DNA from: Pseudomonas sp. NC02
Lineage (GTDB): Bacteria > Pseudomonadota > Gammaproteobacteria > Pseudomonadales > Pseudomonadaceae
DNA: 64,000 nt
Reading direction: 5' to 3'
Assembly: GCF_002874965.1 (NCBI RefSeq)
Contig: NZ_CP025624.1
Span: 6,758,001 to 6,822,000 of the forward strand
This document shows positions 9,953 to 19,272 of the stretch, one piece after another. Under the pieces are notes generated by a model. The model had not been told where the DNA came from, did not search any database, and worked only from the letters and a program-made list of their open reading frames with translations. Each line of letters starts with the position of its first letter. Within the stretch, counting starts at the first letter, position 1. Made by a program: the position numbers and the translations under genes.

Positions 9953-10143
9953 AAGTGAAGCCTCTTTGACGGTTTTTTGTTGTTATGTCCGTGCTGCTCT
10001 CTATCGGAGCAGCGCCCAAGGCGCCGCAGGCTCTACTCTGCGGCAGACGGGAGTGAGGATGGCATGCCATCGGGGCCTGCGCCAGTCTCACGGCGACCTT
10101 TCTACGGTCAAAATGATGCTTATTCCGACAGAACGACCAGCAT

Positions 10144-11292
10144 TTACGCCAGCAGCGGCGGAAGTTCTTTGTTGAGGGCCAGTTTTTCCATCACGGCCGT
10201 GCCGGTCAGGGCGTACCCCAGCAGGCGCCCGCTGGCGTCGCGGCACAGGGCCTTGATGTCGCCGCCCTGCCCTTCGACGCTCCACACGCCTTCGGTGCCC
10301 CGTGGCGGTGGCGAGACGACCAGCGGGCAGATCGGGGTTTTTACCGTGACGGGCATAGGGCCGTAGCTGACGGCCGTCGCGTTACCCGCCAGGGTCTGGG
10401 CCAGGGCGCGGGCGCAGCTCATCAGGGGCATCACGTACAGCAGGTTCAGGCCATCGACCTCGGCGCAGTCGCCCAGGGCGTAGATGTTGGCGTGGGAGGT
10501 CTTGAGGTGGCGGTCGACCATGATCCCGCGGTTGATCTGCAACCCGGCGGCGGCGGCCAGGTCGACACGCGGGCGCAGGCCGATAGCAGACACCACCAGG
10601 TCACACTGGATCACTTCGCCATCAGACAAGTGGGCTTCCAGGCCGTCAGCGGTGCGCTGCAGGCGATTGAGCACCGGGCCCAGGTGGAAACGCGCCCCCA
10701 GGCCTTCCAGACCGGCCTGCACCGCTGCGGCGGCTGCCGGGTGCAGCAGGGTCGGCATGACTTGCTCGCACGGCGCCACCAGGTCGATCTCGTAGCCGCC
10801 GAGGATCAGGTCGTTGGCGAACTCGCAGCCGATCAGCCCGGCCCCCAGCAACAGCACCCGGCGTTTTCCGGCCGCAGCGGCACGAAAGCGTGCGTAGTCT
10901 TCGAGGTCGTTGATCGGGAAAATCAGCTCGGCGGCGTCGCCCTGTACCGGCACCCGCACGGTTTCTGCGCCCCAGGCCAGGATCAGGTCGCGATAGGCCA
11001 CCGCTTCCTCACCGATCCACAAGCGCTTGTGGCCCGGGTCGATGCCACTGATGCGGGTGTGGGTACGCACTTCGGCCTTCAGTTGCTCGGCCATGGCGCC
11101 CGGTTCCGCCATGCTCAGGCCGTCGGCTTCCTTGTTCTTGCCAAAGCCGGTGGAAAGCATGGGCTTGGAGTAGGAGCGCCCGTCATCTGCGGTGATCAGC
11201 AACAGCGGGGTTTCGCTATCGAGCTTGCGAAACTCCCGAGCCAGGTTGTAACCGGCCAACCCCGTGCCGACGATCACGACAGGTGCGTTCAT
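10144..11292 (-). CDS. rubB: Rubredoxin-NAD(+) reductase (FAD-dependent)
   Basis: A 382-residue flavoprotein that passes electrons from NAD(P)H to rubredoxin. The N-terminal FAD-binding Rossmann motif is [21 protein letters not shown] second dinucleotide motif, [17 protein letters not shown], lies near residue 145. The late flavin motif [15 protein letters not shown] is also present. It lies 48 bases after the rubredoxin gene on the same strand, so the two probably form an operon. Such pairs supply alkane hydroxylases or oxygen-defence enzymes. No hydroxylase gene is nearby, so the acceptor pathway is open. Confidence 0.93.
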   Translation of the reverse strand: MNAPVVIVGTGLAGYNLAREFRKLDSETPLLLITADDGRSYSKPMLSTGFGKNKEADGLSMAEPGAMAEQLKAEVRTHTRISGIDPGHKRLWIGEEAVAYRDLILAWGAETVRVPVQGDAAELIFPINDLEDYARFRAAAAGKRRVLLLGAGLIGCEFANDLILGGYEIDLVAPCEQVMPTLLHPAAAAAVQAGLEGLGARFHLGPVLNRLQRTADGLEAHLSDGEVIQCDLVVSAIGLRPRVDLAAAAGLQINRGIMVDRHLKTSHANIYALGDCAEVDGLNLLYVMPLMSCARALAQTLAGNATAVSYGPMPVTVKTPICPLVVSPPPRGTEGVWSVEGQGGDIKALCRDASGRLLGYALTGTAVMEKLALNKELPPLLA

Positions 11293-11340
11293 TCCTTTCT
11301 CCTTGTAGTACGTTTCTTGAATTGCGATTTAAATCAGCAA

Positions 11341-11508
11341 TCAGCCGATTTCGATCATTTCGAAATCCATTTTGCCCACGCCGCAGTCCGGGCACAGCCA
11401 GTCTTCAGGGACGTCCTGCCACAGGGTGCCCGGCGCGATGCCGTCATCCGGCCATCCGTCTTTCTCGTCGTAGATCAGGCCACAGACGACACATTGCCAC
11501 TTCTTCAT
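11341..11508 (-). CDS. rubA: Rubredoxin
   Basis: A 55-residue one-iron electron carrier. The four Cys ligands sit in [10 protein letters not shown] and [10 protein letters not shown], and the core [19 protein letters not shown] is typical. The ATG at 11508 is chosen because GAGGA lies about nine bases upstream. A longer in-frame version back to 11712 adds about 68 unrelated residues and is rejected. P. aeruginosa has two tandem rubredoxins here, while this window shows one. Confidence 0.95.
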   Translation of the reverse strand: MKKWQCVVCGLIYDEKDGWPDDGIAPGTLWQDVPEDWLCPDCGVGKMDFEMIEIG

Positions 11509-11703
11509 TACTTGTTTCCTCAGGTCCAGGCGCGTTGGCCGACGGTCGATAGATGCAACCTTGCCGTGCGGCTCAGGGCGTTTTGTACTGATCAGCAGGC
11601 GCAGATGCAAGCATGATCGACGCATGGGCCTGGCGCACTCCGGCAAAAGTCCAGGGCACCATGGTAAGCTCGCCGCCTCATTAACTGCCAATAATGACCC
11701 TCC

Positions 11704-12267
11704 GTGCCGCATTCAAACGCCCGTCCCGATGCTTGCCGATGGCTGACCCAGAGCCTTCTGAGCCCACTGCCTACGCCGCTGACACTCAACTGGCTGTTCG
11801 ATGAAGGCTCGCTGACCCGGCGCCTGACGCGCCTGTCCGACGATGGCTTCAGCGTGACGCCGTTGTTCGAAGGCTGGCAGCCACTGCGAGACGACGAATG
11901 CGCCACCCTGGACTTGCCCGCCGCCAGCATCGGCTGGGTGCGCGAGGTGTATTTACGTGGCCATGGGAAGCCGTGGGTGTTTGCCCGCAGCGTGGCGGCC
12001 CGCAGCGCCTTGCAGGGCGACGGCTTGCACATGGACGAGTTGGGCAGCCGGTCTCTCGGGGAATTACTGTTTTGTGACCACGCCTTCACGCGCCAGGCCA
12101 TCGAGGTGTGCCGCTACCCACGGGAATGGCTGCCCCCGGCGGACCAGGCCGATCACCTGTGGGCACGCCGCTCGCGCTTCGACCGCGGGCCGCTGAGCGT
12201 GCTGGTGGCCGAGATCTTCCTGCCCACCCTGTGGCAAGCCGTGCACGACCATCCGGAGCGTTTCTGA
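11704..12267 (+). CDS. ubiC: Chorismate pyruvate-lyase
   Basis: UbiC removes pyruvate from chorismate to give 4-hydroxybenzoate, the first committed step of ubiquinone synthesis. The 187-residue protein contains [19 protein letters not shown] and the late segment LGELLF. WARRSRF and VAEIFLP near the end are also typical. The start is GTG at 11704. The stop overlaps the ubiA ATG by one base (TGATG), so the two are translationally coupled. Confidence 0.94.
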   Translation: MPHSNARPDACRWLTQSLLSPLPTPLTLNWLFDEGSLTRRLTRLSDDGFSVTPLFEGWQPLRDDECATLDLPAASIGWVREVYLRGHGKPWVFARSVAARSALQGDGLHMDELGSRSLGELLFCDHAFTRQAIEVCRYPREWLPPADQADHLWARRSRFDRGPLSVLVAEIFLPTLWQAVHDHPERF

Positions 12268-13157
12268 TGTACCAGCGCCTGCTCAAATCCCTGAATCACC
12301 TGAACCCAAGGGCCTGGGACTTCATCCAGTTGACGCGCATGGACAAGCCCATCGGCATTTACCTGCTGCTATGGCCCACGCTGTGGGCGCTGTGGATTGC
12401 TGGCAAGGGTTCGCCATCGCTGCTCAATATCCTGATCTTCGTGCTCGGCGTGGTACTCACCCGGGCCGGCGGTTGCGTCATCAATGACTGGGCCGACCGC
12501 AAGGTCGACGGCCATGTGAAACGCACCGAACAGCGCCCGCTGGTCAGCGGCAGGATCAGCTCGAAAGAGGCCCTGGTGTTCTTCGCGGTGCTGATGGTCA
12601 TCAGTTTCCTGCTGGTGCTGCTGACCAACTACATGACGATCTGGCTGTCTCTGGGCGGCCTCGCGCTGGCGGCCAGCTACCCGTTCATGAAGCGCTACAC
12701 CTATTACCCGCAGGTGGTATTGGGCGCGGCGTTCTCGTGGGGCATGCCGATGGCGTTCACCGCCGAGACGGGCAGCCTGCCCGCCGCGGCATGGCTGTTG
12801 TACATCGCCAACCTGTTGTGGACGGTGGGATACGACACGTACTACGCGATGACCGATCGCGACGATGACCTGAAAATCGGGGTCAAATCCACCGCGATTC
12901 TGTTCGGCGATGCCGACCGGGTGATCATCCTGACCCTGCAGGGCCTGGCACTGGTGTGCCTGTGGCTGGCGGGGATGCGTTTTGAGCTGGGCGGCTGGTT
13001 CCACCTGGGCTTGCTGGCGGCGGCCGGGTGTTTTGCCTGGGAGTTCTGGTACACCCGGGACAAGGACCGGCTCAAATGCTTCAAGGCGTTTTTGCACAAC
13101 CACTGGGCCGGGTTGGCGATTTTTGTCGGGATTGTCGCGGACTACGGATTTCGGTGA
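12267..13157 (+). CDS. ubiA: 4-hydroxybenzoate octaprenyltransferase
   Basis: A 296-residue polytopic inner-membrane prenyltransferase that attaches the polyprenyl tail to 4-hydroxybenzoate. Both Asp-rich Mg-diphosphate motifs are intact: [15 protein letters not shown] and [20 protein letters not shown]. About eight hydrophobic helices are seen. The ATG at 12267 overlaps the ubiC stop codon. A longer frame upstream would lie inside ubiC and is not used. The product of UbiC is the substrate of this enzyme. Confidence 0.96.
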   Translation: MYQRLLKSLNHLNPRAWDFIQLTRMDKPIGIYLLLWPTLWALWIAGKGSPSLLNILIFVLGVVLTRAGGCVINDWADRKVDGHVKRTEQRPLVSGRISSKEALVFFAVLMVISFLLVLLTNYMTIWLSLGGLALAASYPFMKRYTYYPQVVLGAAFSWGMPMAFTAETGSLPAAAWLLYIANLLWTVGYDTYYAMTDRDDDLKIGVKSTAILFGDADRVIILTLQGLALVCLWLAGMRFELGGWFHLGLLAAAGCFAWEFWYTRDKDRLKCFKAFLHNHWAGLAIFVGIVADYGFR

Positions 13158-13190
13158 GAGGCCAAGCCCCTCACCCTTATCCGGCTCACA

Positions 13191-13571
13191 TCAAGGCTTG
13201 GCGACCTTCCACGCCCCGTCCATTTTGCCTTCGCCGGTCATGTCACCGGCCTTCTTGTCCATGATGAAGGTGTAGAGCGGCTTGCCGCTGTAGGCCCACT
13301 GGCTTTTCTGGTCGTCACGGGTGATCACGGTCCACTTGCCCATGGGCTTGTCGGTGGATTCGGCCATCAACGGCGGCCAGTTGGTGGCGCACTTGTCGTT
13401 GCACATGGATTTGCCATCAGCGTCCTTGGCAAAGGTGTAGAGGGTCATGCCGTTGTGGTCCACCAGCATCCCGTCCTTGGTCATCGCCGGGTCTGCCGCA
13501 AACGCCAGTGTCGGCAGCGTTAACGCGGCCGTTACCAGCAGGGCTTTCCAGGAAAAAGTACTGTGAGTCAT
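13191..13571 (-). CDS. Small secreted protein with COG4315 repeats
   Basis: A 126-residue exported protein. A signal peptide (KALLVTAALTLPTLAFA) precedes two related segments, MLVDHNGMTLYTFAKDADG and YSGKPLYTFIMDKKAGD, the LYTF repeats of the COG4315 secreted-repeat family. A Cys pair (CNDKCATNWPP) lies between them. The ATG at 13571 gives a clean signal peptide, while the longer frame does not. The biochemical role of this family is not established. It is transcribed divergently from phoB. Confidence 0.82.
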   Translation of the reverse strand: MTHSTFSWKALLVTAALTLPTLAFAADPAMTKDGMLVDHNGMTLYTFAKDADGKSMCNDKCATNWPPLMAESTDKPMGKWTVITRDDQKSQWAYSGKPLYTFIMDKKAGDMTGEGKMDGAWKVAKP

Positions 13572-13653
13572 GGGAACCTTCCTTTTGTGGTTGTCAGGAT
13601 TCGGACCCAAAGCGTAGTCCAGAGAGGCAAGGATTGCCCAGGCGACTAAATTA

Positions 13654-13687
13654 CTGTCACACGACTGCAATAATTCCGTTATCTAAT
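13654..13687 (+). promoter_or_regulatory. Pho box and -10 of the phoB promoter
   Basis: CTGTCAC-ACGA-CTGCAAT (13654-13671) is a pair of 7-mers in the 11-base register of a PhoB box (consensus CTGTCAT). Ten bases later TCTAAT (13682-13687) is a plausible -10, as in PhoB-activated promoters where the box replaces the -35. The predicted transcript start is near 13694, about 30 bases before phoB. Confidence 0.6.
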
Positions 13688-13723
13688 GCGGCGCAAGACA
13701 GTTAAATGACAAGAGGATTTAGC

Positions 13724-14413
13724 ATGGTTGGCAGGAGCATTCTGATCGTTGACGACGAAGCGCCCATTCGCGAGATGATCGCCGTTGCGTTGGAAATGGC
13801 CGGCTATGACTGCCTGGAGGCGGAGAACTCCCAGCAGGCCCATGCCATTATCGTCGACCGCAAGCCGGACCTGATCCTGCTGGACTGGATGCTGCCCGGC
13901 ACCTCCGGCATCGAACTGGCCCGCCGCCTCAAGCGTGACGAGCTGACCGGGGATATCCCGATCATCATGCTCACCGCCAAGGGCGAAGAGGACAACAAGA
14001 TCCAGGGCCTGGAAGTCGGCGCCGATGACTACATCACCAAGCCTTTTTCCCCACGGGAACTGGTCGCCCGTCTGAAAGCCGTTCTGCGCCGTGCCGGCCC
14101 CACCGATGGTGAAGCGCCTATCGAAGTCGACGGCCTGATCCTTGACCCGATCAGCCACCGCGTGACCATCGACGGCAAACCCGCCGAGATGGGCCCTACC
14201 GAATACCGCCTGCTGCAATTCTTCATGACCCACCAGGAGCGCGCCTACACCCGCGGCCAACTGCTGGACCAGGTCTGGGGCGGCAATGTGTATGTGGAAG
14301 AGCGCACCGTCGACGTGCATATCCGTCGCCTGCGCAAAGCCTTGGGCGACGCTTACGAGAATCTGGTACAAACCGTGCGCGGCACCGGCTACCGGTTTTC
14401 CACCAAAGGCTGA
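13724..14413 (+). CDS. phoB: Phosphate-response regulator PhoB
   Basis: A 229-residue OmpR-family regulator that binds Pho boxes and activates phosphate-starvation genes. The receiver domain has the acidic pair DD at 10-11, phospho-acceptor Asp54 ([13 protein letters not shown]) and ITKPFSPRE. The winged-helix domain ends [12 protein letters not shown] and VRGTGYRFS. The ATG at 13724 is chosen because AAGAGGA lies six bases before it. An upstream ATG at 13706 would place that site inside the gene. It is followed after 43 bases by phoR. Confidence 0.97.
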   Translation: MVGRSILIVDDEAPIREMIAVALEMAGYDCLEAENSQQAHAIIVDRKPDLILLDWMLPGTSGIELARRLKRDELTGDIPIIMLTAKGEEDNKIQGLEVGADDYITKPFSPRELVARLKAVLRRAGPTDGEAPIEVDGLILDPISHRVTIDGKPAEMGPTEYRLLQFFMTHQERAYTRGQLLDQVWGGNVYVEERTVDVHIRRLRKALGDAYENLVQTVRGTGYRFSTKG

Positions 14414-14456
14414 GCCAGCCCGAACTGCCCAGACAGCTGAAAGGACGCGTGTTTAA

Positions 14457-15779
14457 GTGAACCAAAACTGGCATGGCACCCTGATCCGCCACATGCTCCT
14501 GTTGATCACCGGCTGCCTGCTGGTGGGCCTGGTCAGCGGCTATTACGGCTGGAGCCTGGCCGTCGGCCTGGGCCTTTACCTGGGCTGGACCCTCAAGCAA
14601 CTGCTGCGCCTGCACGAATGGCTGCGCCAGCACAAACCCGACGAAGCACCACCCGACGGCTACGGCCTGTGGGGCGAGGTGTTCGACAGCATCTACCACT
14701 TGCAACGCCGCGACCAGCGTGTACGCGGGCGCCTGCAAGCGGTGATCGACCGGGTGCAGGAGTCCACCGCCGCACTGAAAGACGCGGTGATCATGCTCGA
14801 CAGCGACGGCAACCTGGAATGGTGGAACCGCGCCGCAGAGACCTTGCTGGGTCTCAAGACGCCCCAGGACAGCGGCCAGCCGGTGACCAACCTGGTGCGC
14901 CACCCGCGTTTCAAGGAGTATTTCGAGCAGGACAACTACGAAGAAGCCCTGGAAATCCCGTCACCGACCAACGACCGCGTGCGTATCCAGCTGTACCTGA
15001 CGCGCTACGGCAATAACGAACATTTGATGCTGGTGCGCGATGTCACACGCATCCATCAGCTGGAACAGATGCGCAAGGACTTCGTCGCCAACGTCTCCCA
15101 CGAACTGCGCACACCGCTGACGGTGATCTGCGGTTATCTGGAGACGCTGCTCGATAACGTCGAAGATGTGAACCCGCGCTGGACCCGTGCCCTGCAACAG
15201 ATGCAGCAGCAAGGCTCGCGCATGCAAACCCTGCTTAACGACCTGCTGTTGCTGGCCAAGCTGGAAGCCACCGATTACCCCTCGGACAACCATCCGGTGC
15301 CGGTGCAAAGCCTGTTGCAGACGATCAAGAGCGACGCCCAGGCATTGTCCGGGCAGCGTGAACAGCAGATCACCCTTGAAGCCGACCCATCGATACTGCT
15401 CAAGGGCAGCGAGGGCGAGTTGCGCAGCGCGTTTTCCAACCTGGTGTTCAACGCCGTCAAATACACCCAGGACAAAGGCAACATCCGCATCCGCTGGTGG
15501 GCCGACGACCAGGGCGCACACCTCAGCGTGCAGGACTCCGGGATGGGCATCGACGCCAAGCATTTGCCGCGCCTCACCGAGCGTTTCTACCGCGTCGACT
15601 CCAGCCGCAACTCCAACACCGGCGGCACCGGGCTCGGCCTGGCCATCGTCAAACATGTGCTGCTGCGCCATCGCGCGCGGCTGGAAATCAGTAGCGTGCT
15701 CGGCCACGGCAGTACCTTTACCTGCCATTTCCCGCCGGCCCAGGTGACACATTCCCGGGTCCTTCATCAGGACGAGTGA
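14457..15779 (+). CDS. phoR: Phosphate sensor histidine kinase PhoR
   Basis: A 440-residue membrane kinase/phosphatase that controls PhoB. Two hydrophobic helices near residues 10-48 come first, with almost no periplasmic loop. A PAS domain at about 98-200 follows, then the HisKA box FVANVSHELRTPLTV with His215. The ATPase domain has the N box (FSNLVFNAVKYT), DSGMGI and GGTGLGLAIVKH. The start is GTG at 14457 behind GAAAGGA. The short periplasmic part fits the accepted model in which PhoR senses phosphate through the Pst transporter and PhoU rather than directly. Confidence 0.96.
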   Translation: MNQNWHGTLIRHMLLLITGCLLVGLVSGYYGWSLAVGLGLYLGWTLKQLLRLHEWLRQHKPDEAPPDGYGLWGEVFDSIYHLQRRDQRVRGRLQAVIDRVQESTAALKDAVIMLDSDGNLEWWNRAAETLLGLKTPQDSGQPVTNLVRHPRFKEYFEQDNYEEALEIPSPTNDRVRIQLYLTRYGNNEHLMLVRDVTRIHQLEQMRKDFVANVSHELRTPLTVICGYLETLLDNVEDVNPRWTRALQQMQQQGSRMQTLLNDLLLLAKLEATDYPSDNHPVPVQSLLQTIKSDAQALSGQREQQITLEADPSILLKGSEGELRSAFSNLVFNAVKYTQDKGNIRIRWWADDQGAHLSVQDSGMGIDAKHLPRLTERFYRVDSSRNSNTGGTGLGLAIVKHVLLRHRARLEISSVLGHGSTFTCHFPPAQVTHSRVLHQDE

Positions 15780-15903
15780 CCCTCCGCCCGGCAGCCGCCA
15801 CTAGGCAAGCGCCCCGTCAGCCGCTACATTGGCGGACTTGCGCCTGCCTTTCAGGCCCACCTGCTCACCCTTTTCGATTAGACGGAACCCGCAAAACCCC
15901 ATC

Positions 15904-17244
15904 ATGGACCCTTCCCCTGGCATCACCCTCGCGACACTCTTCGCCGACTTCGGCATGATTCTTTTTGCACTGATCCTGGTACTGCTCAACGGCTTTTTCG
16001 TTGCGGCGGAATTTGCCATGGTCAAACTGCGCTCGACCCGGGTCGAGGCCATCGCCCACAAGAACGGCTGGCGCGGGCAGATCCTGCGCACCGTACACAG
16101 CCAGCTCGACGCCTATCTGTCGGCCTGCCAGTTGGGTATCACCCTCGCCTCCCTGGGCCTGGGCTGGGTCGGTGAGCCGGCCTTCGCGCACATCCTCGAG
16201 CCGTTGCTGGGGGCGATCGGTGTGCAGTCGCCGGAAGTGATCAAGGGCGTGTCGTTCTTTGCCGCCTTCTTCGTGATCTCGTACCTGCACATCGTGGTCG
16301 GTGAACTGGCGCCCAAGTCCTGGGCCATTCGCAAGCCCGAGTTGCTGTCGCTGTGGACCGCCGTGCCGCTGTACCTGTTCTACTGGGCCATGTACCCGGC
16401 GATCTACCTGCTCAACGCCAGTGCCAACGCCATCCTGCGCATCGCCGGCCAAGGCGAGCCTGGCCCGCACCACGAGCACCATTACAGCCGTGAAGAACTG
16501 AAACTGATCCTGCACTCCAGCCGCGGCCAGGACCCGAGCGACCAAGGCATGCGCGTGTTGGCCTCCGCCGTGGAAATGGGCGAGCTGGAAGTGGTGGACT
16601 GGGCCAACTCCCGGGAAGACCTGGTGACCCTGGACTTCAACGCACCGCTCAAGGAAATCCTGGCGCTGTTCCGTCGCCACAAGTTCAGCCGCTACCCGGT
16701 GTACGACGCCGTGCGCAACGAGTTCGTCGGCCTGCTGCACATCAAGGACCTGCTGCTGGAACTGGCGGCCCTGGACCACATTCCCGAGTCGTTCAACCTG
16801 GCCGAGCTGACCCGCCCGCTGGAACGCGTATCGCGCCATATGCCGCTGTCGCAACTGCTCGAGCAGTTCCGTAAAGGCGGCGCGCACTTCGCCCTGGTGG
16901 AAGAGGCCGACGGCAAGGTCATCGGCTACCTGACCATGGAAGACGTACTGGAAGTACTGGTAGGCGACATCCAGGACGAACACCGCAAGGCCGAGCGCGG
17001 CATCCTCGCTTACCAGCCGGGCAAATTGCTGGTGCGTGGCGACACGCCGCTGTTCAAGGTGGAGCGCCTGCTGGGCGTCGACCTGGACCACATCGAGGCC
17101 GAAACCCTGGCCGGGCTGATCTACGACACCCTGAAACGGGTGCCGGAAGAGGAAGAAGTGCTGGAAGTCGAAGGCCTGCGCATCATCATCAAGAAGATGA
17201 AAGGGCCGAAGATCGTGTTGGCCAAGGTGCTATTGCTCGACTAG
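15904..17244 (+). CDS. CNNM-type transporter-like protein with CBS pair (HlyC/CorC family)
   Basis: A 446-residue inner-membrane protein. An N-terminal DUF21/CNNM domain with about four helices starts LILVLLNGFFVAAEFAMVKL. Two CBS domains lie at about residues 220-340, and a C-terminal CorC/HlyC domain ends GLRIIIKKMKG. The family is linked to magnesium or cobalt efflux and is often mislabelled hemolysin. No ion specificity can be read from the sequence. The ATG at 15904 is preferred over a TTG at 15829, although its ribosome site is weak. Confidence 0.85.
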   Translation: MDPSPGITLATLFADFGMILFALILVLLNGFFVAAEFAMVKLRSTRVEAIAHKNGWRGQILRTVHSQLDAYLSACQLGITLASLGLGWVGEPAFAHILEPLLGAIGVQSPEVIKGVSFFAAFFVISYLHIVVGELAPKSWAIRKPELLSLWTAVPLYLFYWAMYPAIYLLNASANAILRIAGQGEPGPHHEHHYSREELKLILHSSRGQDPSDQGMRVLASAVEMGELEVVDWANSREDLVTLDFNAPLKEILALFRRHKFSRYPVYDAVRNEFVGLLHIKDLLLELAALDHIPESFNLAELTRPLERVSRHMPLSQLLEQFRKGGAHFALVEEADGKVIGYLTMEDVLEVLVGDIQDEHRKAERGILAYQPGKLLVRGDTPLFKVERLLGVDLDHIEAETLAGLIYDTLKRVPEEEEVLEVEGLRIIIKKMKGPKIVLAKVLLLD

Positions 17245-17255
17245 GGCACACCCCC

Positions 17256-17355
17256 TGTAGGAGCGAGCTTGCTCGCGAAGGACGTTAACAATAACGCTGG
17301 GACCCTGACACCCGGCAGCGCCCTCAGGTTTTTCGCGAGCAAGCTCGCTCCTACA
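17256..17355. repeat. REPIN-type inverted repeat, variant arm
   Basis: Arms read TGTAGGAGCGAGCTTGCTCG and its complement, a second sequence group that differs from the TGTGGGAGCGGG type. The spacer is about 50 bases. It lies between convergent genes. Confidence 0.88.
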
Positions 17356-17361
17356 AAAGCC

Positions 17362-18012
17362 TTACCGCGTGCCCAGCGCAAAGTTGGGCAACGCCTGCAC
17401 CGGCTGGTTGAATTCATAGGGAATCGACACCAGCCCCGACGCCGTCGTGCGCTGCACCACAAAATGCAGATGCGGCCCGCTGCTGTTACCGGTATTGCCC
17501 GACAACGCCAGCGGGCTGCCCACCGCCACTCGCTGCCCTTCCCTGACGCTGACCGACCCTTGCTTGAGGTGCAGGTACACGCCTTGCGTGCCGTCATCGT
17601 GCTGCACCCGCACGAAATTGCCCGATGGATCGCTGCCGCGCCCGCTCTGCTCGTTCTCGGTTTTCAGTACGACACCGCCACGTGCCGCGATGATTGGCGT
17701 GCCTTCAGGCATGGCAATGTCCATCGCATAACGGCTTTTGAGCTCAGAGTGGCTGAAGGTACCGTTGGGGCCTTGGGTGAGACGGAACGGCCCGCCACGC
17801 CAGGGCAAGGGATAACGATAGGAAGCGGGTTGCGACGGATATACAGGCTTGGGAATCACCCGCTCCTGATACACAAACGCCTGCGCCCCGGGCGTGTACC
17901 GGTCGCTGAAGACCACAGCGCCGTCGGCGTCGATGGATTTGTAGAGGGTCATGGACATCGCCGGCATGACAACGGCGAACAGTCCACACAACAACAGTGA
18001 GCGCACGAGCAT
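17362..18012 (-). CDS. Exported M23 (LytM-type) peptidase-like protein
   Basis: A 216-residue exported protein with an N-terminal signal sequence (LVRSLLLCGLFAVVMPAMS). A DUF4124-like strand pair follows (YKSIDADGAVVFSDRYTPGA), then a LytM/M23 domain from about residue 95. The HLHF zinc motif and YLHL are present. The first-motif position reads SRYAMD, with Arg where the usual HxxxD histidine would fall. It may be a peptidoglycan endopeptidase or a degenerate LytM factor that activates an amidase. Its 3' end lies just beyond the REPIN. Confidence 0.82.
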   Translation of the reverse strand: MLVRSLLLCGLFAVVMPAMSMTLYKSIDADGAVVFSDRYTPGAQAFVYQERVIPKPVYPSQPASYRYPLPWRGGPFRLTQGPNGTFSHSELKSRYAMDIAMPEGTPIIAARGGVVLKTENEQSGRGSDPSGNFVRVQHDDGTQGVYLHLKQGSVSVREGQRVAVGSPLALSGNTGNSSGPHLHFVVQRTTASGLVSIPYEFNQPVQALPNFALGTR

Positions 18013-18090
18013 CGGGTTGGCCTGCCAGGGACGACTGAATGGCAGGCTAACAAGGGATCATGACAGTGCTATGTGAACCAAACACTAACC

Positions 18091-18226
18091 CTGTGGCGAG
18101 GGGGCTTGTCCCCCGTTGGGCTGCGCAGCGGCCCCAGTAGAGTTATCGCGCAGGGTCAGGCAGAACTCAATTACAGGGTTTGGGGCCGCTACGCAGCCCA
18201 ACGGGGGACAAGCCCCCTCGCCACAG
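18091..18226. repeat. Long inverted repeat, third REP group
   Basis: CTGTGGCGAGGGGGCTTGTC continues with CCCCGTTGGGCTGC and is mirrored at the other end. The two ~40-base arms surround a short spacer. The element lies between the M23 gene and the response-regulator gene. Confidence 0.88.
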
Positions 18227-18248
18227 GTTTTTTGGAGACCCCATCAAG

Positions 18249-19148
18249 TCACGCACCCGGCACAAAATGCTTCTGTGCGGTCCCGCGGGCGATCAGCCGC
18301 GAAATGTAGTCAAGCTTCTGCGCATCCTGGTCGATAAACCGGAAGGTCAGTTGCAGCCAGTCACTGTCGGGCTTGGGCTCGTAGGCCACCACGGCATGCA
18401 GGTAGCCATTCAGACGCGCCACTTCAGCGTTCTCACCCTGCTCCAGGTCGAGCACGGCGCTTTCCAGTACCTGAGGCAGGATTTCACCACGACGTACCAC
18501 CAGCAGCGCCTCCTTGATACTCAGGGCCTTGATCACACACTGCTGGGTGCCACTGGACAGGCGCAACTGGCCCTGGCCACGACCGCTGGCAGGCGACGCT
18601 GCCGCAGCCACCTGCACCGGCGGGCTGTTGAGCAGGCCTTTGCTGGGCGCGGCCACCGGGGCCGGCTTGACTGCGTCAGGCTTGCCACCAGTGAGGGCGC
18701 TGAGGGAATCGTTACCGAACGCCGAGTTCATCTTGGTCGGTGCGCTGGCGATCAGCGCGTCGAGGCGGCCAATCTTGTTCAGTGCCTGCTTGACCTTGTT
18801 CAGCAACTGCTCGTTGGTGAATGGCTTGCTGACGTAGCCGGAAACCCCGGCCTGGATCGCCTGCACCACGTTTTCCTTGTCGCCACGGCTGGTCACCATG
18901 ACGAAAGGCATGGCTTTGAGATGAGGCTGTTCACGGCACCAGGTCAACAGTTCCAGGCCGGACATTTCCGGCATTTCCCAGTCGCACAGCACCATGTCGA
19001 AGGTTTCGCGCATCAGGATGGCCTGGGCCTTTTTGCCGTTCACCGCATCTTCGATCTTGATCCCCGGGAAGTAGTTACGCAGGCACTTCTTCACCAGGTC
19101 GCGAATAAACGAGGCGTCATCCACCACCAATACACTGACTTTGCTCAT
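18249..19148 (-). CDS. Response regulator with C-terminal PilZ-like domain
   Basis: A 299-residue two-part protein. The CheY-like receiver at residues 4-122 has DD at 10-11, phospho-acceptor Asp56 (DMVLCDWEMPEMSG) and the Lys in YVSKPF. An Ala/Pro-rich linker (about 140-185) leads to a C-terminal domain of about 110 residues. That domain resembles a PilZ-type beta barrel but lacks a clear RxxxR c-di-GMP motif. No kinase gene is adjacent. The same gene sits next to phoU in other pseudomonads. The output is unknown. Confidence 0.82.
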   Translation of the reverse strand: MSKVSVLVVDDASFIRDLVKKCLRNYFPGIKIEDAVNGKKAQAILMRETFDMVLCDWEMPEMSGLELLTWCREQPHLKAMPFVMVTSRGDKENVVQAIQAGVSGYVSKPFTNEQLLNKVKQALNKIGRLDALIASAPTKMNSAFGNDSLSALTGGKPDAVKPAPVAAPSKGLLNSPPVQVAAAASPASGRGQGQLRLSSGTQQCVIKALSIKEALLVVRRGEILPQVLESAVLDLEQGENAEVARLNGYLHAVVAYEPKPDSDWLQLTFRFIDQDAQKLDYISRLIARGTAQKHFVPGA

Positions 19149-19228
19149 CGACCCTTCATCCTATAAAAACCCCGGCAAGCATAACGCTTCGCTGATGGCG
19201 TTTTGCCAAAAATTCCAACACCACAAAC

Positions 19229-19262
19229 GAAAACGCCCGACCAAAGGCCGGGCGTTTATTTC
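19229..19262 (-). terminator. Intrinsic terminator downstream of phoU
   Basis: CGCCCG-acca-aagg-CCGGGCG forms a GC stem with AAAA on the far side and TTTATTT on the near side. It lies between the phoU stop and the response-regulator start and probably ends the pst-phoU transcript. Confidence 0.65.
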
Positions 19263-19272
19263 TCGGGCAATC

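Noticed and set aside
11509..11712. N-terminal extension of rubredoxin
   Set aside because: The added residues are unlike any rubredoxin, overlap the ubiC start, and the inner ATG has a good ribosome site.
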